Assembly: GCF_003076515.1 (NCBI RefSeq)
Contig: NZ_CP022390.1
Coordinates: forward strand, 2,046,001-2,110,000
Direction: 5' to 3'
Origin: Alcaligenes aquatilis
GTDB lineage: Bacteria; Pseudomonadota; Gammaproteobacteria; Burkholderiales; Burkholderiaceae_B
Length of the DNA: 64,000 nt
Both the position numbers and the translations under genes were made by a program. The notes beneath the pieces were generated by a model. It was given only the letters and a program-made list of their open reading frames with translations. It was not told where the DNA came from and searched no databases. How positions within the stretch are numbered: position 1 is the stretch's first letter; each line of letters opens with the position of its first letter. Below are positions 1 to 8,345 of the stretch, piece after piece.

Positions 1-354
1 CCCGTAACCGCGCGTCGCAGCAAGCTTAAGAACCGGCGCATCCGAATTCATGATGATGGTGGCCGGTATACCCAAGAGCTTGGCTGATAAGGCCACGGCC
101 TGAGCATGATTACCCGAAGAAAATGCCACGACACCGGCTTTTTTCTGTTCATCTGTCAAACGCGCCAGTGCATTGAAACCACCTCGGAACTTGAAAGCAC
201 CAATACGCTGAAAGTTCTCGCATTTGAAGTAGACTTCGCCATTCAGACGCTCGTTCAATGTAGTGGAAGTCAGGACCGGGGTGCGGTGTGCCACGGGCGC
301 CAAGCGTTCTGCGGCGGCCACAACATCAGCAAAATCAGGTAATTCCAGGGACAT
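1..354 (-). CDS. PLP-dependent threonine/serine dehydratase family protein (partial, C-terminus outside window)
   Basis: N-terminal 118 codons of a fold-type II pyridoxal-phosphate enzyme running off the left edge. The reverse-strand ATG (352-354) opens MSLELPDFADVVAAAERL. Visible marks are the Schiff-base lysine in AFKFRGG (about K55) and the phosphate-binding SSGNHAQ motif near residue 84. These are typical of threonine dehydratase, serine racemase and threo-3-hydroxyaspartate ammonia-lyase, which deaminate or epimerise hydroxy-amino acids in the cytoplasm. The missing C-terminal half would show whether an ACT regulatory domain exists (biosynthetic IlvA) or not (catabolic or racemase type). 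It is divergent from ruvB. The family is sure; the exact substrate cannot be told. Confidence 0.88.
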   Translation of the reverse strand, partial: MSLELPDFADVVAAAERLAPVAHRTPVLTSTTLNERLNGEVYFKCENFQRIGAFKFRGGFNALARLTDEQKKAGVVAFSSGNHAQAVALSAKLLGIPATIIMNSDAPVLKLAATRGYG

Positions 355-529
355 GGCTAAAATCTCGTTTGAAAATTCCAACCCACATTATGCGGGATGC
401 CAAGCGAAGCAGCCTAGACCCGTCGGCACAAAACGATCCTCCCTGTAGCAGAGCGACGATTTGCATAAGCACTCTGTGCACGCTGCCACGAGCCTCAGTA
501 CTCAGGCGGCTAGCGCTTGGTGTACCATA

Positions 530-545
530 CTGTATATTCAATCAG
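530..545. promoter_or_regulatory. Candidate LexA operator (SOS box) upstream of ruvB
   Basis: The 16-mer CTGTATATTCAATCAG matches the CTGT-N8-ACAG LexA consensus at 7 of 8 fixed positions and has the usual AT-rich centre; it is preceded by TA, as in strong E. coli boxes. It ends 10 nt before the ruvB ATG at 556, so LexA bound here would block transcription or the earliest elongation. LexA control of ruvB is well known in proteobacteria; binding here is inferred. Confidence 0.6.
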
Positions 546-555
546 CGTAGTCATC

Positions 556-1626
556 ATGGCCATACACTCCGATTCGCTCTCCAGCCTGCCTTCTGAACAG
601 CGCATCATTACGCCCAAACCCTTGTCGCCCAACGAAGAGTCCATCGAGCGCGCCTTACGGCCCAAGATGCTGGAGGACTATGTCGGGCAAGCTCGTGCGC
701 GTGAACAGCTAGAAATTTTCATCGCTGCTGCTCGACAACGTCAGGAGGCCTTGGACCACGTTTTGCTGTTTGGCCCGCCCGGTCTGGGTAAAACCACTCT
801 GGCTCACATCATTGCCCATGAAATGGGCGTGAATCTACGTCAAACCTCCGGCCCCGTGCTGGAGCGCCCCGGTGATCTGGCTGCTCTGCTGACGAATCTG
901 GAACCCAACGACGTCCTGTTTATTGACGAAATCCACCGTCTCTCCCCCGTTGTCGAAGAAATTCTGTACCCGGCCCTAGAAGACTTCCAGATTGATATTT
1001 TGATTGGTGAAGGCCCGGCCGCCCGCAGCGTCAAATTGGATTTGCAGCCCTTTACCCTGGTCGGCGCGACAACCCGAGCAGGCATGCTGACCAACCCCTT
1101 GCGCGACCGTTTTGGCATTGTGTCCCGCCTGGAGTTCTATGACGTCAAAGACTTAACGCACATTGTGGCACGTAGTGCCGGCCTGCTTAATGTCAGCACA
1201 ACAGACGAGGGCACCTACGAAATTGCCCGCCGCTCACGTGGCACACCGCGTATTGCCAACCGGCTTTTGCGCCGGGTGCGCGACTACGCCGAAGTCAAAA
1301 CCGGCGGCATCATCCATACCGAATGCGCCCAAGCCGCTCTGTCCATGCTGGAAGTGGACCCACAAGGTCTGGATTTAATGGATAGAAAGTTGTTGGAAGC
1401 CATCATCCATAAATTCGACGGTGGTCCAGTAGGAGTAGACAGTCTGGCCGCTGCCATTGGTGAAGAGCGCGACACAATCGAGGACGTGATCGAGCCCTAT
1501 CTGATCCAGCATGGTTTTTTACAACGCACTCCCAGGGGCCGTATTGCCACCCTGAACACCTGGCGCCACCTGGGGCTCACGCCCCCACGCAATACACAGG
1601 GTCAGGACCTGTTCGAGGCAGAATAA
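556..1626 (+). CDS. ruvB: Holliday junction branch-migration ATPase RuvB
   Basis: 356-aa AAA+ motor that, with RuvA, drives Holliday-junction branch migration in recombination repair. Walker [10 protein letters not shown] lies at about residues 73-81, Walker B LFIDEIHR at 121-128, sensor I GATTRAG at 170-176, and the C-terminal winged helix carries the conserved [11 protein letters not shown] segment. The length is normal for the family. The start was set at MAIHSDSL because relatives begin there; an in-frame start further upstream at 517 would place codons across the likely SOS box. RuvA and RuvC are not adjacent, so ruvB appears to be its own unit. Confidence 0.97.
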   Translation: MAIHSDSLSSLPSEQRIITPKPLSPNEESIERALRPKMLEDYVGQARAREQLEIFIAAARQRQEALDHVLLFGPPGLGKTTLAHIIAHEMGVNLRQTSGPVLERPGDLAALLTNLEPNDVLFIDEIHRLSPVVEEILYPALEDFQIDILIGEGPAARSVKLDLQPFTLVGATTRAGMLTNPLRDRFGIVSRLEFYDVKDLTHIVARSAGLLNVSTTDEGTYEIARRSRGTPRIANRLLRRVRDYAEVKTGGIIHTECAQAALSMLEVDPQGLDLMDRKLLEAIIHKFDGGPVGVDSLAAAIGEERDTIEDVIEPYLIQHGFLQRTPRGRIATLNTWRHLGLTPPRNTQGQDLFEAE

Positions 1627-1630
1627 GCAT

Positions 1631-2431
1631 TTAGCCCCGGCGGGACCAGGGGCGAAACACCAATAGCAAGGTAATCGCAATCGATACGGCGGCGGCCAAC
1701 AGCAAGGCCGGCAGCCAGTGCATATACGTGAAGACTAAGGCCAGCGTAGTGCAAAACCCTACCAGACTCCCCGTCCCCCACAAAGCCGAACGCAAGGTCG
1801 CTACCAAGCTGGCAGCACCCAGGGTTTGGTGAATGGTCACAGCCACCACGGTATAGCCAATGGGGAAAGCCATAATCAGTCCCGACAAGCTCGGCCCTAA
1901 CAAAGAACTGCTGGTGGTCACGATAGCGACCAGAAGTCCTGCCAAGGCTCCTCTGAATATCAGCAAGCCCCAGCCCGCCTTCGCTTTGCTGGTCCCTTTC
2001 ATGCCGGCCAAACGGCGCGACACGCGCAAGCTGAACGCAGTGACGGCAATAAACAAGGCTAGCCCCAGCACAGGCTGCACGGGCATGAAGGACAAAAGCA
2101 AGGCAGCCACTGCCCAAGCTGCGACCGCACACAGCAAGGTGCGCCAAGGCGACAAGTTGGGAGCGCAAAGAATGATGAGCAGCAAAAACAGTTGCGTCGC
2201 ACTCAGCGAATACACGGCATAGGTTGCCGCCTGCTGCACATAATCGGCGGAAAACTGTTGGGACAAAAAATAAAAGCCGGGGCCCAGCACCATGGGCAAG
2301 CCCGCCAAGGCACCACCGATCAAGGGGCCAAATGCGCCCACAGACCACGAAACCAAGATCACGACCAAAGCGGTCGCGGCCATGCGTGCGGCCAAGGCAG
2401 ACCACACCACATCAAGAAAAACAGTTTCCAC
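1631..2431 (-). CDS. Polytopic inner-membrane protein, function unknown
   Basis: 266-aa very hydrophobic protein with about eight predicted membrane segments, for example around residues 18-45, 61-80, 93-115 and 115-150. It ends in a short basic tail (FRPWSRRG). No catalytic motif is visible and I do not recognise a named family. It lies downstream of pyrC on the same strand, 87 nt away, and converges on ruvB with only 4 nt between the stop codons. The start used is GTG; an internal ATG at 2380 (MAATALVV) is an alternative. Co-transcription with pyrC is possible but unproven. Confidence 0.75.
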   Translation of the reverse strand: METVFLDVVWSALAARMAATALVVILVSWSVGAFGPLIGGALAGLPMVLGPGFYFLSQQFSADYVQQAATYAVYSLSATQLFLLLIILCAPNLSPWRTLLCAVAAWAVAALLLSFMPVQPVLGLALFIAVTAFSLRVSRRLAGMKGTSKAKAGWGLLIFRGALAGLLVAIVTTSSSLLGPSLSGLIMAFPIGYTVVAVTIHQTLGAASLVATLRSALWGTGSLVGFCTTLALVFTYMHWLPALLLAAAVSIAITLLLVFRPWSRRG

Positions 2432-2518
2432 GGACGTATTTCGCAGTGAGATCAGATATTAAGAGCCGCCCGGCTAAGCGTCATTAAAGACGCAGGAACC
2501 GAGCCGCCTCTTTTTTCC

Positions 2519-3577
2519 CTAGCTCACCACACTCCAGTCCAGAGCCTGACCGGCAGCGAGAGGAATCAATGGCTCACCGGCCATCTCCACAGACTCGGGA
2601 ATCGTGAATTGACGGCGTTGCAGCGTCATTGTTCCTTCATTGACGGGCAAGCCGTAAAAAGCGGGGCCATTCAAGCTGGCAAAGGCCTCTAGGCGATCCA
2701 AACGACCGGCCTTGTCAAAAGCCGACGCGTACAGCTCCATAGCATGCAGCGCGGTGTAACAGCCCGCACAGCCACAGCTTTGTTCTTTGCGGCTACGCGA
2801 GTGGGGTGCGCTGTCTGTACCCAGGAAAAAACGGTTACTGTCACTGGTTGCGGCGTCTACCAGAGCCTGGCGATGCTTCTCGCGCTTTAAGACTGGCAAA
2901 CAGTACCAGTGTGGCTGCAAGCCCCCCTGGAACAGGGCATTACGGTTATAGAGCAGGTGATGCGCCGTGATCGTCGCAGCAACCGGGCCATCGGCCTGGC
3001 TCACGTAGGCGGCACCTTCTGCCGTAGTCAAGTGCTCAAACACGACTTTCAGCTCAGGGAAAGCCTTGCGCATGGGAATCATCACACGCTCGATGAATAC
3101 CGCTTCGCGGTCAAACAAGTCGATGCTGGGGTCCGTAACCTCGCCGTGCATCAGCAAAGGCATGCCCGATTCCTGCATCTGCGCCAGCACCCGGGAACAG
3201 TTCTTTAGCAAATCCGTCACACCGGCGTCAGAGTTGGTGGTGGCTCCGGCAGGATAGAGCTTGACGCCATGCACAACCCCGCTTTCCTTGGCGCGAACGA
3301 TTTCCTCGGGCTGAGTATTATCGGTCAGGTACAAGGTCATCAAAGGCTCAAACTTACCGACGTACTCGGTTTTGGCCAATGCGCTCAGAATGCGCTCGCG
3401 GTAGGCCAGAGCCTGTGCAGTTGCCGTAACGGGCGGGGTCAGATTGGGCATGACGATAGCCCGATCAAATTGTGCCGCAGTATGGCCCAAGACCGACTCC
3501 AACACAGCACCGTCGCGCAGGTGCAAATGCCAATCATCAGGACGACGAATGACCAGGGTATCCACAGTAGGGCTCAT
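2519..3577 (-). CDS. pyrC: Dihydroorotase (class II, PyrC)
   Basis: 352-aa zinc amidohydrolase that cyclises carbamoyl-aspartate to dihydroorotate in pyrimidine synthesis. The metal-binding HLHLRDG motif is near residues 17-23; the carbamylated-lysine segment VKLYPAG, histidine motifs LLMHGEV and FEHLTT, and the late aspartate in LGTDSAPHSR are all present. This is the short E. coli PyrC type, not the larger class I enzyme. The ATG at 3577 (MSPTVDTLVI) was chosen over a TTG 18 nt upstream because GAGTAAAG sits just before it. Confidence 0.96.
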   Translation of the reverse strand: MSPTVDTLVIRRPDDWHLHLRDGAVLESVLGHTAAQFDRAIVMPNLTPPVTATAQALAYRERILSALAKTEYVGKFEPLMTLYLTDNTQPEEIVRAKESGVVHGVKLYPAGATTNSDAGVTDLLKNCSRVLAQMQESGMPLLMHGEVTDPSIDLFDREAVFIERVMIPMRKAFPELKVVFEHLTTAEGAAYVSQADGPVAATITAHHLLYNRNALFQGGLQPHWYCLPVLKREKHRQALVDAATSDSNRFFLGTDSAPHSRSRKEQSCGCAGCYTALHAMELYASAFDKAGRLDRLEAFASLNGPAFYGLPVNEGTMTLQRRQFTIPESVEMAGEPLIPLAAGQALDWSVVS

Positions 3578-3895
3578 ATCTTTACTCAATATCAAACAAA
3601 GGCTCCGTGCTTTGAACCGTCAATAAAGCAACAGGTGCCACAATTGCCTGTCAGCAGGCCGAATCCATCATTATGCTACAGCTGCCTGCGCTGCGCATGT
3701 CGGCACAGAAGTCCCGAGCCCGAATCAATACTGCGTTGCAGCAGCCTGTAAACACTGGAAAATCTGCTTACAGACCAGCAAAGCTCCTACTCACAAAGGG
3801 CTTGGACGTATAAGGAGTATCACGGTATGCTGACAGACAAGTCGTGCCCTAGCGCATAACCCGCCCCTTCAACTCGTTTCTCAGGAGTTCCGTTC
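3578..3895. other. Divergent intergenic region between pyrC and the SWIB gene
   Basis: 318 nt without a credible coding frame. It must hold the promoters for the divergent pyrC and SWIB-domain genes. An AGGAG ribosome-binding site stands before the SWIB gene (3881-3886). I see no riboswitch-like fold or repeat here. Confidence 0.5.
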
Positions 3896-4174
3896 ATGGC
3901 CAGCACTGAAAAAAAACCTGCTACCCGCAAACCCAATGCAGCCTTCATGAAACCACTCACTCCTAGCCCAACACTGGCTGCGGTGATTGGCTCTGGCGCG
4001 CTACCGCGCACTGAAGTTACGAAGAAAATCTGGGAATACATCAAGAAACACGATCTTCAGGATCCCAAGAACCGTCGCAACATCAATGCTGACGCCAAAC
4101 TACGCCCCTTGTTCGGCAAGGATCAGGTCTCCATGTTTGAACTGACCAAACTGGTCAGCGCTCACCTGAAATAA
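3896..4174 (+). CDS. SWIB/MDM2-domain small protein
   Basis: 92-aa protein that is essentially one SWIB domain: a short basic tail (residues 1-20), then the core PLTPSPTLAAVIG, the TEVTKKIWEYIKKHDLQDP helix region and the terminal LRPLFGKDQVSMFELTKLVSAHL. SWIB domains are best known from eukaryotic chromatin-remodelling complexes; stand-alone bacterial copies occur in Chlamydia and many Burkholderiales, where their role is poorly defined. AGGAGT precedes the ATG by about 9 nt. The gene is monocistronic, closed by the terminator at 4207-4243. The domain assignment is secure; the function is not. Confidence 0.9.
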   Translation: MASTEKKPATRKPNAAFMKPLTPSPTLAAVIGSGALPRTEVTKKIWEYIKKHDLQDPKNRRNINADAKLRPLFGKDQVSMFELTKLVSAHLK

Positions 4175-4206
4175 GCGCGGGGTGCTCAGGCACCTTTGGC
4201 AGTATC

Positions 4207-4243
4207 GGGCCGCGTCGCTGAGCTTTCAGCTGCGGCCCTTTTT
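4207..4243 (+). terminator. Rho-independent terminator after the SWIB gene
   Basis: Stem GGGCCGC/GCGGCCC with a nested GCTGA/TCAGC stem, followed by TTTTT. It lies 33 nt past the stop and 37 nt before the photolyase start. Confidence 0.8.
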
Positions 4244-4279
4244 CATGTGTCATCATCAAGCCTTCGCATCTTCATATCG

Positions 4280-5719
4280 ATGTCAATCTCTACTGCTCCC
4301 GATCAAACCCCACGTGTTTTATGCTGGTTGCGCCGCGATCTTCGCCTGCACGACCACGCGGCCTTGCACCACGCCCTGAAAAGCGGTTTGCCTGTGGCCT
4401 GTGTGTTTATCTTTGACTGCACAATCCTGGACTCCTTGCCTGCCGACGATGTACGGCTGGCTTTTATACATGACAGTCTGCTGCAGGTGCAGGAACAACT
4501 GCACCAATATGGCAGTGAACTGATCACGGCTCACGGTGACCCAGTACAGAAAATTCCCGAGTTGGCAAACCGCCTGAATGCGAAGGCGGTCTATGCCAAT
4601 GAAGACTACGAACCTGCGGCCATGGCACGAGATCAGACTGTCAGTCATACCCTGTCTGGCCAAGGCATGGAACTAAAGCTATTCAAGGACCAGGTCATCT
4701 TTGCGCGGGATGAAATCCTGACACAGCAAAGACAACCGTATACGGTTTTTACACCTTACAAGCGGAACTGGCTGGCGCGTATTCAATCGGAGGATGCACA
4801 AGCCTATGACTGCTCGCAAGGAGAATGGGCCGCCCTGCCAGAGCAAACCCTACCTGACTTGGAAGAATTGGGTTTTCAGGAAAAATCTCGCGCGAAACTG
4901 CTCAGTCCCGCCGGTTGGCAAGGCGCCCAGACATTGCTGGAACAATTTGAGCCCAGAATCCATGCCTATCATGAACGCCGGGACTTTCCGGCCAAACGAG
5001 GCGTGTCCTATTTAGCCCCCCATCTGCGCTTTGGAACACTATCCATACGCCAAGCCGTATCTCTGGCTTGGCCCAGCGACTCCGATGGCGCGGCCACCTG
5101 GCTGAGCGAACTGATCTGGCGAGAGTTCTACCAGCAGTTCCTATGGCATCACCCAGAAACGGCGACAGAGAGCTTCAAGCCGGCCTACAAGGACCTGCCC
5201 TTCCCTAATTGCGAAGACTGGTTTCAGGCCTGGAAAGACGGCCAGACCGGCTATCCAATTGTTGATGCCGCCATGCGTCAATTGAACCAGTCAGGCTATA
5301 TGCACAACCGGCTGCGCATGATAAGTGCGTCCTTTCTGGTAAAAGACTTGCTGATAGACTGGCGATGGGGGGAGCAATATTTTGCCCAGAAGCTGCTTGA
5401 TTACGATATGGCTTCTAACGTGGGGGGCTGGCAATGGGCCGCTTCCACCGGATGCGATGCGCAGCCTTACTTTCGCATCTTTAACCCCATCACCCAATCG
5501 CGTAAATTTGATCCAGACGGACAGTTCATACGTCGATATGTGCCCGAACTGGCGTCGCTGGACAAACAAGCTATTCACGCGCCTTGGCAGGCCAAGCAGC
5601 TCCCTATCGAATTCAGGTCAGGGAAAGACTACCCGGCCCCCATCGTAGACCATGACACACAACGGCATCTTGCTTTGGCCTTATTCAAGCAAGCAGGAGA
5701 GCAAGAACAAGCGGATTGA
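4280..5719 (+). CDS. phr: Deoxyribodipyrimidine photolyase (CPD class I)
   Basis: 479-aa light-driven flavoenzyme that reverses cyclobutane pyrimidine dimers. The N-terminal antenna domain opens with VLCWLRRDLRLHDHAAL; the C-terminal FAD domain shows GVSYLAPHLRFGTLS, TGYPIVDAAMRQL, MHNRLRM and the conserved DYDMASNVGGWQWAAS-TGCDAQPYFRIFNP block (split here by a hyphen). The length fits E. coli PhrB. The start at 4280 (MSISTAPDQ) was chosen because the in-frame sequence upstream overlaps the preceding terminator. The following unknown gene begins 18 nt after the stop and may be co-transcribed. Confidence 0.95.
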   Translation: MSISTAPDQTPRVLCWLRRDLRLHDHAALHHALKSGLPVACVFIFDCTILDSLPADDVRLAFIHDSLLQVQEQLHQYGSELITAHGDPVQKIPELANRLNAKAVYANEDYEPAAMARDQTVSHTLSGQGMELKLFKDQVIFARDEILTQQRQPYTVFTPYKRNWLARIQSEDAQAYDCSQGEWAALPEQTLPDLEELGFQEKSRAKLLSPAGWQGAQTLLEQFEPRIHAYHERRDFPAKRGVSYLAPHLRFGTLSIRQAVSLAWPSDSDGAATWLSELIWREFYQQFLWHHPETATESFKPAYKDLPFPNCEDWFQAWKDGQTGYPIVDAAMRQLNQSGYMHNRLRMISASFLVKDLLIDWRWGEQYFAQKLLDYDMASNVGGWQWAASTGCDAQPYFRIFNPITQSRKFDPDGQFIRRYVPELASLDKQAIHAPWQAKQLPIEFRSGKDYPAPIVDHDTQRHLALALFKQAGEQEQAD

Positions 5720-5737
5720 AATACCTTAAGGATAGTT

Positions 5738-6316
5738 ATGTCAGATAGCTTCAAGCGACCTTCTCCGATCAGTACCTCCGTATTACTACAAAACCTGCAA
5801 GCCGCTCATCCCCAAGCACAAGTGGCCGTTCTGGATTTCAGCGCAGACCATGCCGAAATCAGCTTGGCTCATCAAGGCGCCCCTGTACATACGGAGCACT
5901 TCCCGGAACTTAGCGCAGTCCAGCTGTTGGCCAATTGTTTTTCAGACTCAAGCTCACGCCAGGCGCAGTTGGAGCATGCCATTGAAGTCGTCGAAGACGC
6001 CATCATGCCGGCCAGTCTGGATCTACGCCAGTTCACGGTATTTGCCACGGCTGAATATGCAGAAGAACTACATGCTTGGCTCCATACAGCTCAAGGCAAT
6101 GAACAGCACATCATCAATCGGGACATGATCGACGATCTGTTCACCCTTTATGCCGCCGCCAGCCAAGGGGCCGTCAGTCTGAAAATGATCAACGCTAACT
6201 CTTTGGAAAATATCCATCAGCTAGTCAACAATCAAAACCTGGGTATATACCTGCTACTGCTGCGTGAATGCATGCACCATATGCATATCGAGCAGGTTCA
6301 CTTGCTGGCGCCCTGA
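5738..6316 (+). CDS. Hypothetical protein, 192 aa, unrecognised
   Basis: A soluble-looking acidic protein with no signal peptide, membrane segment or motif I recognise. AAGGATAG precedes the ATG at a good distance, and codon use looks like that of its neighbours. The N-terminal half (VAVLDFSADHAEISLA) suggests alternating beta strands; the C-terminal half is helical and ends in a His/Met-rich stretch (RECMHHMHIEQVHLL). It lies 18 nt after the photolyase gene, so shared transcription is likely. No function is assigned. Confidence 0.7.
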   Translation: MSDSFKRPSPISTSVLLQNLQAAHPQAQVAVLDFSADHAEISLAHQGAPVHTEHFPELSAVQLLANCFSDSSSRQAQLEHAIEVVEDAIMPASLDLRQFTVFATAEYAEELHAWLHTAQGNEQHIINRDMIDDLFTLYAAASQGAVSLKMINANSLENIHQLVNNQNLGIYLLLLRECMHHMHIEQVHLLAP

Positions 6317-6683
6317 GGCTTGCCCTTTGGGGTTTTTATAGGTGAAGAGAAACCCAGCCATGCAGGAAAACACCCAACATAAAACCAGGCATCCTTCAGT
6401 ACAAGCATTCAAGCAGCAAGCATCCTGGCTTGCAGTGGCCTAAGCTCCTGAAACCAGGGCAAAACGTCTTATACTTTTTTGAAACCCCTGACATAGGGCG
6501 CAGAGAAGATAAGCTGCCAGCCGTCACGATGAGGCTGAGTCAACACGCATAAGCAAAGGGCCCAAGACTAATCGTACCCAGAATGGAGCAAAACGAGATC
6601 ACATAAAAAAAGGTGCTCATCAGAGCACCTTTTAAAATACTTCTTTCTGGTCTGGCCCAGAACTCTTCTGATACTGGATCGGC
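6317..6683. other. Gene-free interval between two convergent genes
   Basis: 367 nt with no credible gene. It contains a weak hairpin with a T run just after the 192-aa gene (around 6322-6340, CCCTTTGGGG then TTTTTA) and a clear bidirectional terminator at 6605-6634. Several AAGCA/CAAGCA repeats at 6400-6435 look incidental. Confidence 0.5.
6605..6634. terminator. Bidirectional rho-independent terminator
   Basis: Perfect stem AAAGGTGCTC/GAGCACCTTT around a 4-nt loop, with A and T runs on either side. It sits between the convergent 192-aa gene and the DUF4870-type gene and can serve both. Confidence 0.85.
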
Positions 6684-7049
6684 CTAGTAATCGTGGCCCA
6701 GCGCCTGACCACCAGCCAAAGCCAACCAGCCTTTGATCAAGCGATGAACGATCCAAACCAAGGCCACCAGCGCGGTTACCCAACCAATGAAGATGGTCGT
6801 TAGCAAAGCGCTCAGCACCACCCACAACAGACCCCACCAGAAAGTCTTGATAACCCAGTCCAGGTGACTGGCATAAATGGTGCCCGACGCATCACCGCGT
6901 TTGACGTAGGCCAGGATCACGGCTGCCACAGCCGCAGCACCGAAGATACCTGCACTGATCATAGCCAAAGAAAACAAGCCATAGCAGATGTGCGTGATCT
7001 TGCGCAGCGACAAGCCTGGTTCAAGCTCGGGGCTAATGGGCTGATTCAT
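6684..7049 (-). CDS. DUF4870-type small membrane protein
   Basis: 121-aa protein with three hydrophobic segments (about residues 20-47, 65-86 and 88-110) and the pattern of DUF4870/Tic20-like proteins: a short polar N-terminus, HICYGLFSLAM, then YVKRGDASGTIYASHLDWVIKTFWW. The WVIKTFWW and IVHRLIKGWLAL segments are typical of the family, whose role is unknown. ATG at 7049 is preceded by AGGAGA at 7 nt. It is the only gene in the low-density interval and lies downstream of the two leftward promoters near 7860 and 8045. Confidence 0.8.
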   Translation of the reverse strand: MNQPISPELEPGLSLRKITHICYGLFSLAMISAGIFGAAAVAAVILAYVKRGDASGTIYASHLDWVIKTFWWGLLWVVLSALLTTIFIGWVTALVALVWIVHRLIKGWLALAGGQALGHDY

Positions 7050-7590
7050 TCGGTTCTCCTGAAACAAGCATTAACAATAACGATACCGAACCATTTTACC
7101 CATACTTTGGGCATTAACCGTATGACAGTGGCAGAGCTACCACCATATGAATAGAAGAAGTAGCGGCCTGAAGATAAATCCTATATCCCGAGGAAGTACA
7201 CACCCCACATACTCAATAGACACGGTAGGCAGCAGCCGAATAGAAAGAAGGGGAATCGGTAACCGAAACGAGCTGATGGTGATGCAGGTGTGCAGAGCTA
7301 TCAACAACAAACACTCCACACAGCCGGAGTCAGGCAAGCACCATGACGATGGAAGCGACGGCGGGTAATCGAACAGAGAAATGAAGGTAGGTTAAGAAGC
7401 GCCCGGAATGAGTTTTTACGGGTGGGATGGAGAGGTGTTGTAGAAGAAGAATGGGGAAGATCCAGCGTCCCCCCAGCCGATAGGCCATCAGCTCGATCAA
7501 ACCAAAGGCTCTCTTGGCTCACCAGATGCCAATCCACGTAACTACCCGAGGCAAGCCGGAGAAGACGGGGCGAACAACAGCCATACAGAA

Positions 7591-7607
7591 GAAGGAAGGA
7601 AGGAAGG
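7591..7607 (+). repeat. Short GGAA tetranucleotide tract
   Basis: About four GGAA/GAAG units in a row within purine-rich noncoding DNA. The flank ACAGAAGAAG recurs next to the AGA array at 7701. Confidence 0.8.
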
Positions 7608-7702
7608 TGAGGCTGAAGGCTCCGACCTGTATTGGCAGCACCGGATGCTACGCGGGGGAGCTACTCGATGGGCAAGCCGAAGCAGACACGAGTAAGCCGT
7701 AC

Positions 7703-7728
7703 AGAAGAAGAAGAAGAAGAAGAAGAAG
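7703..7728 (+). repeat. AGA trinucleotide microsatellite
   Basis: Eight and two-thirds AGA units. The open frame over it would encode an arginine run in an otherwise implausible protein, so it is treated as noncoding. Trinucleotide runs this long are uncommon in bacterial intergenic DNA and can vary by slippage. Confidence 0.9.
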
Positions 7729-7858
7729 GGAGACAAGGTGCCCAGAACGGGCCAGGAGGAAGGAAGGGACGTCCGACCGATGATCGCAGGGATCCGGTCC
7801 TTATGCCGCCAGAACACAGCTGGGCAGCCGTGTGTACGTGTGGCGAGCAGAACCTAGA

Positions 7859-7888
7859 ACTTTAACACAGAATTTTCTGATTTGTCAA
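7859..7888 (-). promoter_or_regulatory. Near-consensus sigma70 promoter, leftward (P2)
   Basis: Reading the minus strand: TTGACA (7883-7888, perfect -35), an 18-bp spacer, then TAAAGT (7859-7864, -10). Transcription would start near 7852 and run toward the DUF4870-type gene about 800 nt away. It lies about 170 nt downstream of a second promoter, an arrangement like stable-RNA operon promoters, but no rRNA or tRNA follows. Confidence 0.6.
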
Positions 7889-8030
7889 GCTCCGGATTTT
7901 ACACCGTGTCAGTTACCTGACCAGTCATTCAAGCTTCGGTGCGGGCCTCTTGGCCAAGGCGGTGAAACTTGTCTAACTGCTCTCTGCGGCGCTTCCGGGA
8001 AAACCCTGTGCGTGCTGCAGCGAGAAAAGA

Positions 8031-8060
8031 ACTATAGCACGATGATTTTCCGCCTTGCAA
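8031..8060 (-). promoter_or_regulatory. Near-consensus sigma70 promoter, leftward (P1), with AT-rich upstream region
   Basis: Minus strand: TTGCAA (8055-8060, -35), an 18-bp spacer, then TATAGT (8031-8036, -10). The DNA immediately upstream (8061-8180) is strongly AT-rich, for example the run around 8139-8165, resembling an UP element. With P2 it forms a tandem pair. The rrn-like reading is inference. Confidence 0.55.
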
Positions 8061-8287
8061 GCCTTCTTTGACATTTTTCTGGATATTTGAGGAGGAAAAA
8101 TTCTGCAGAACGATGTAGCCGATTGATAACTATGAAGAATAACTATAAAAATAATTTTTTGATTAACTTCGAATTTTTGCCTACGGGCGGAAGACTTCAG
8201 CCCTCTACAGAGCAAAACATGGACTGACCGCTGTTTTCCTCACAGAAATTCGTCAGATCATCCCCCCCACCCTCTGATAACTCCCCC

Positions 8288-8310
8288 CTCCATATAGATA
8301 GGAGGGGAAA
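8288..8310. repeat. GC-rich hairpin, 7-bp stem
   Basis: CCCCTCC and GGAGGGG flank the loop ATATAGATA. A second ATATAGATAGG copy lies near 8537. No T run follows, so it does not look like a classical terminator. Confidence 0.5.
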
Positions 8311-8345
8311 TTCCTTCCCAAAATAGTCGTCTGTCGATGGATCGG

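Noticed and set aside
1602..2405. Alternative 267-codon frame over the membrane protein gene
   Set aside because: It overlaps the ruvB stop and lacks clean membrane helices; the frame ending at 1631 gives a coherent polytopic protein.
7514..7783. 89-codon arginine-rich frame over the AGA array
   Set aside because: The arginine run comes from the microsatellite; the flanks have no protein-like composition or start signal.
6900..8250. A hidden 16S rRNA or tRNA gene downstream of the rrn-like promoters
   Set aside because: I looked for the conserved 16S 5' region and tRNA T-arm consensus on both strands and found neither.
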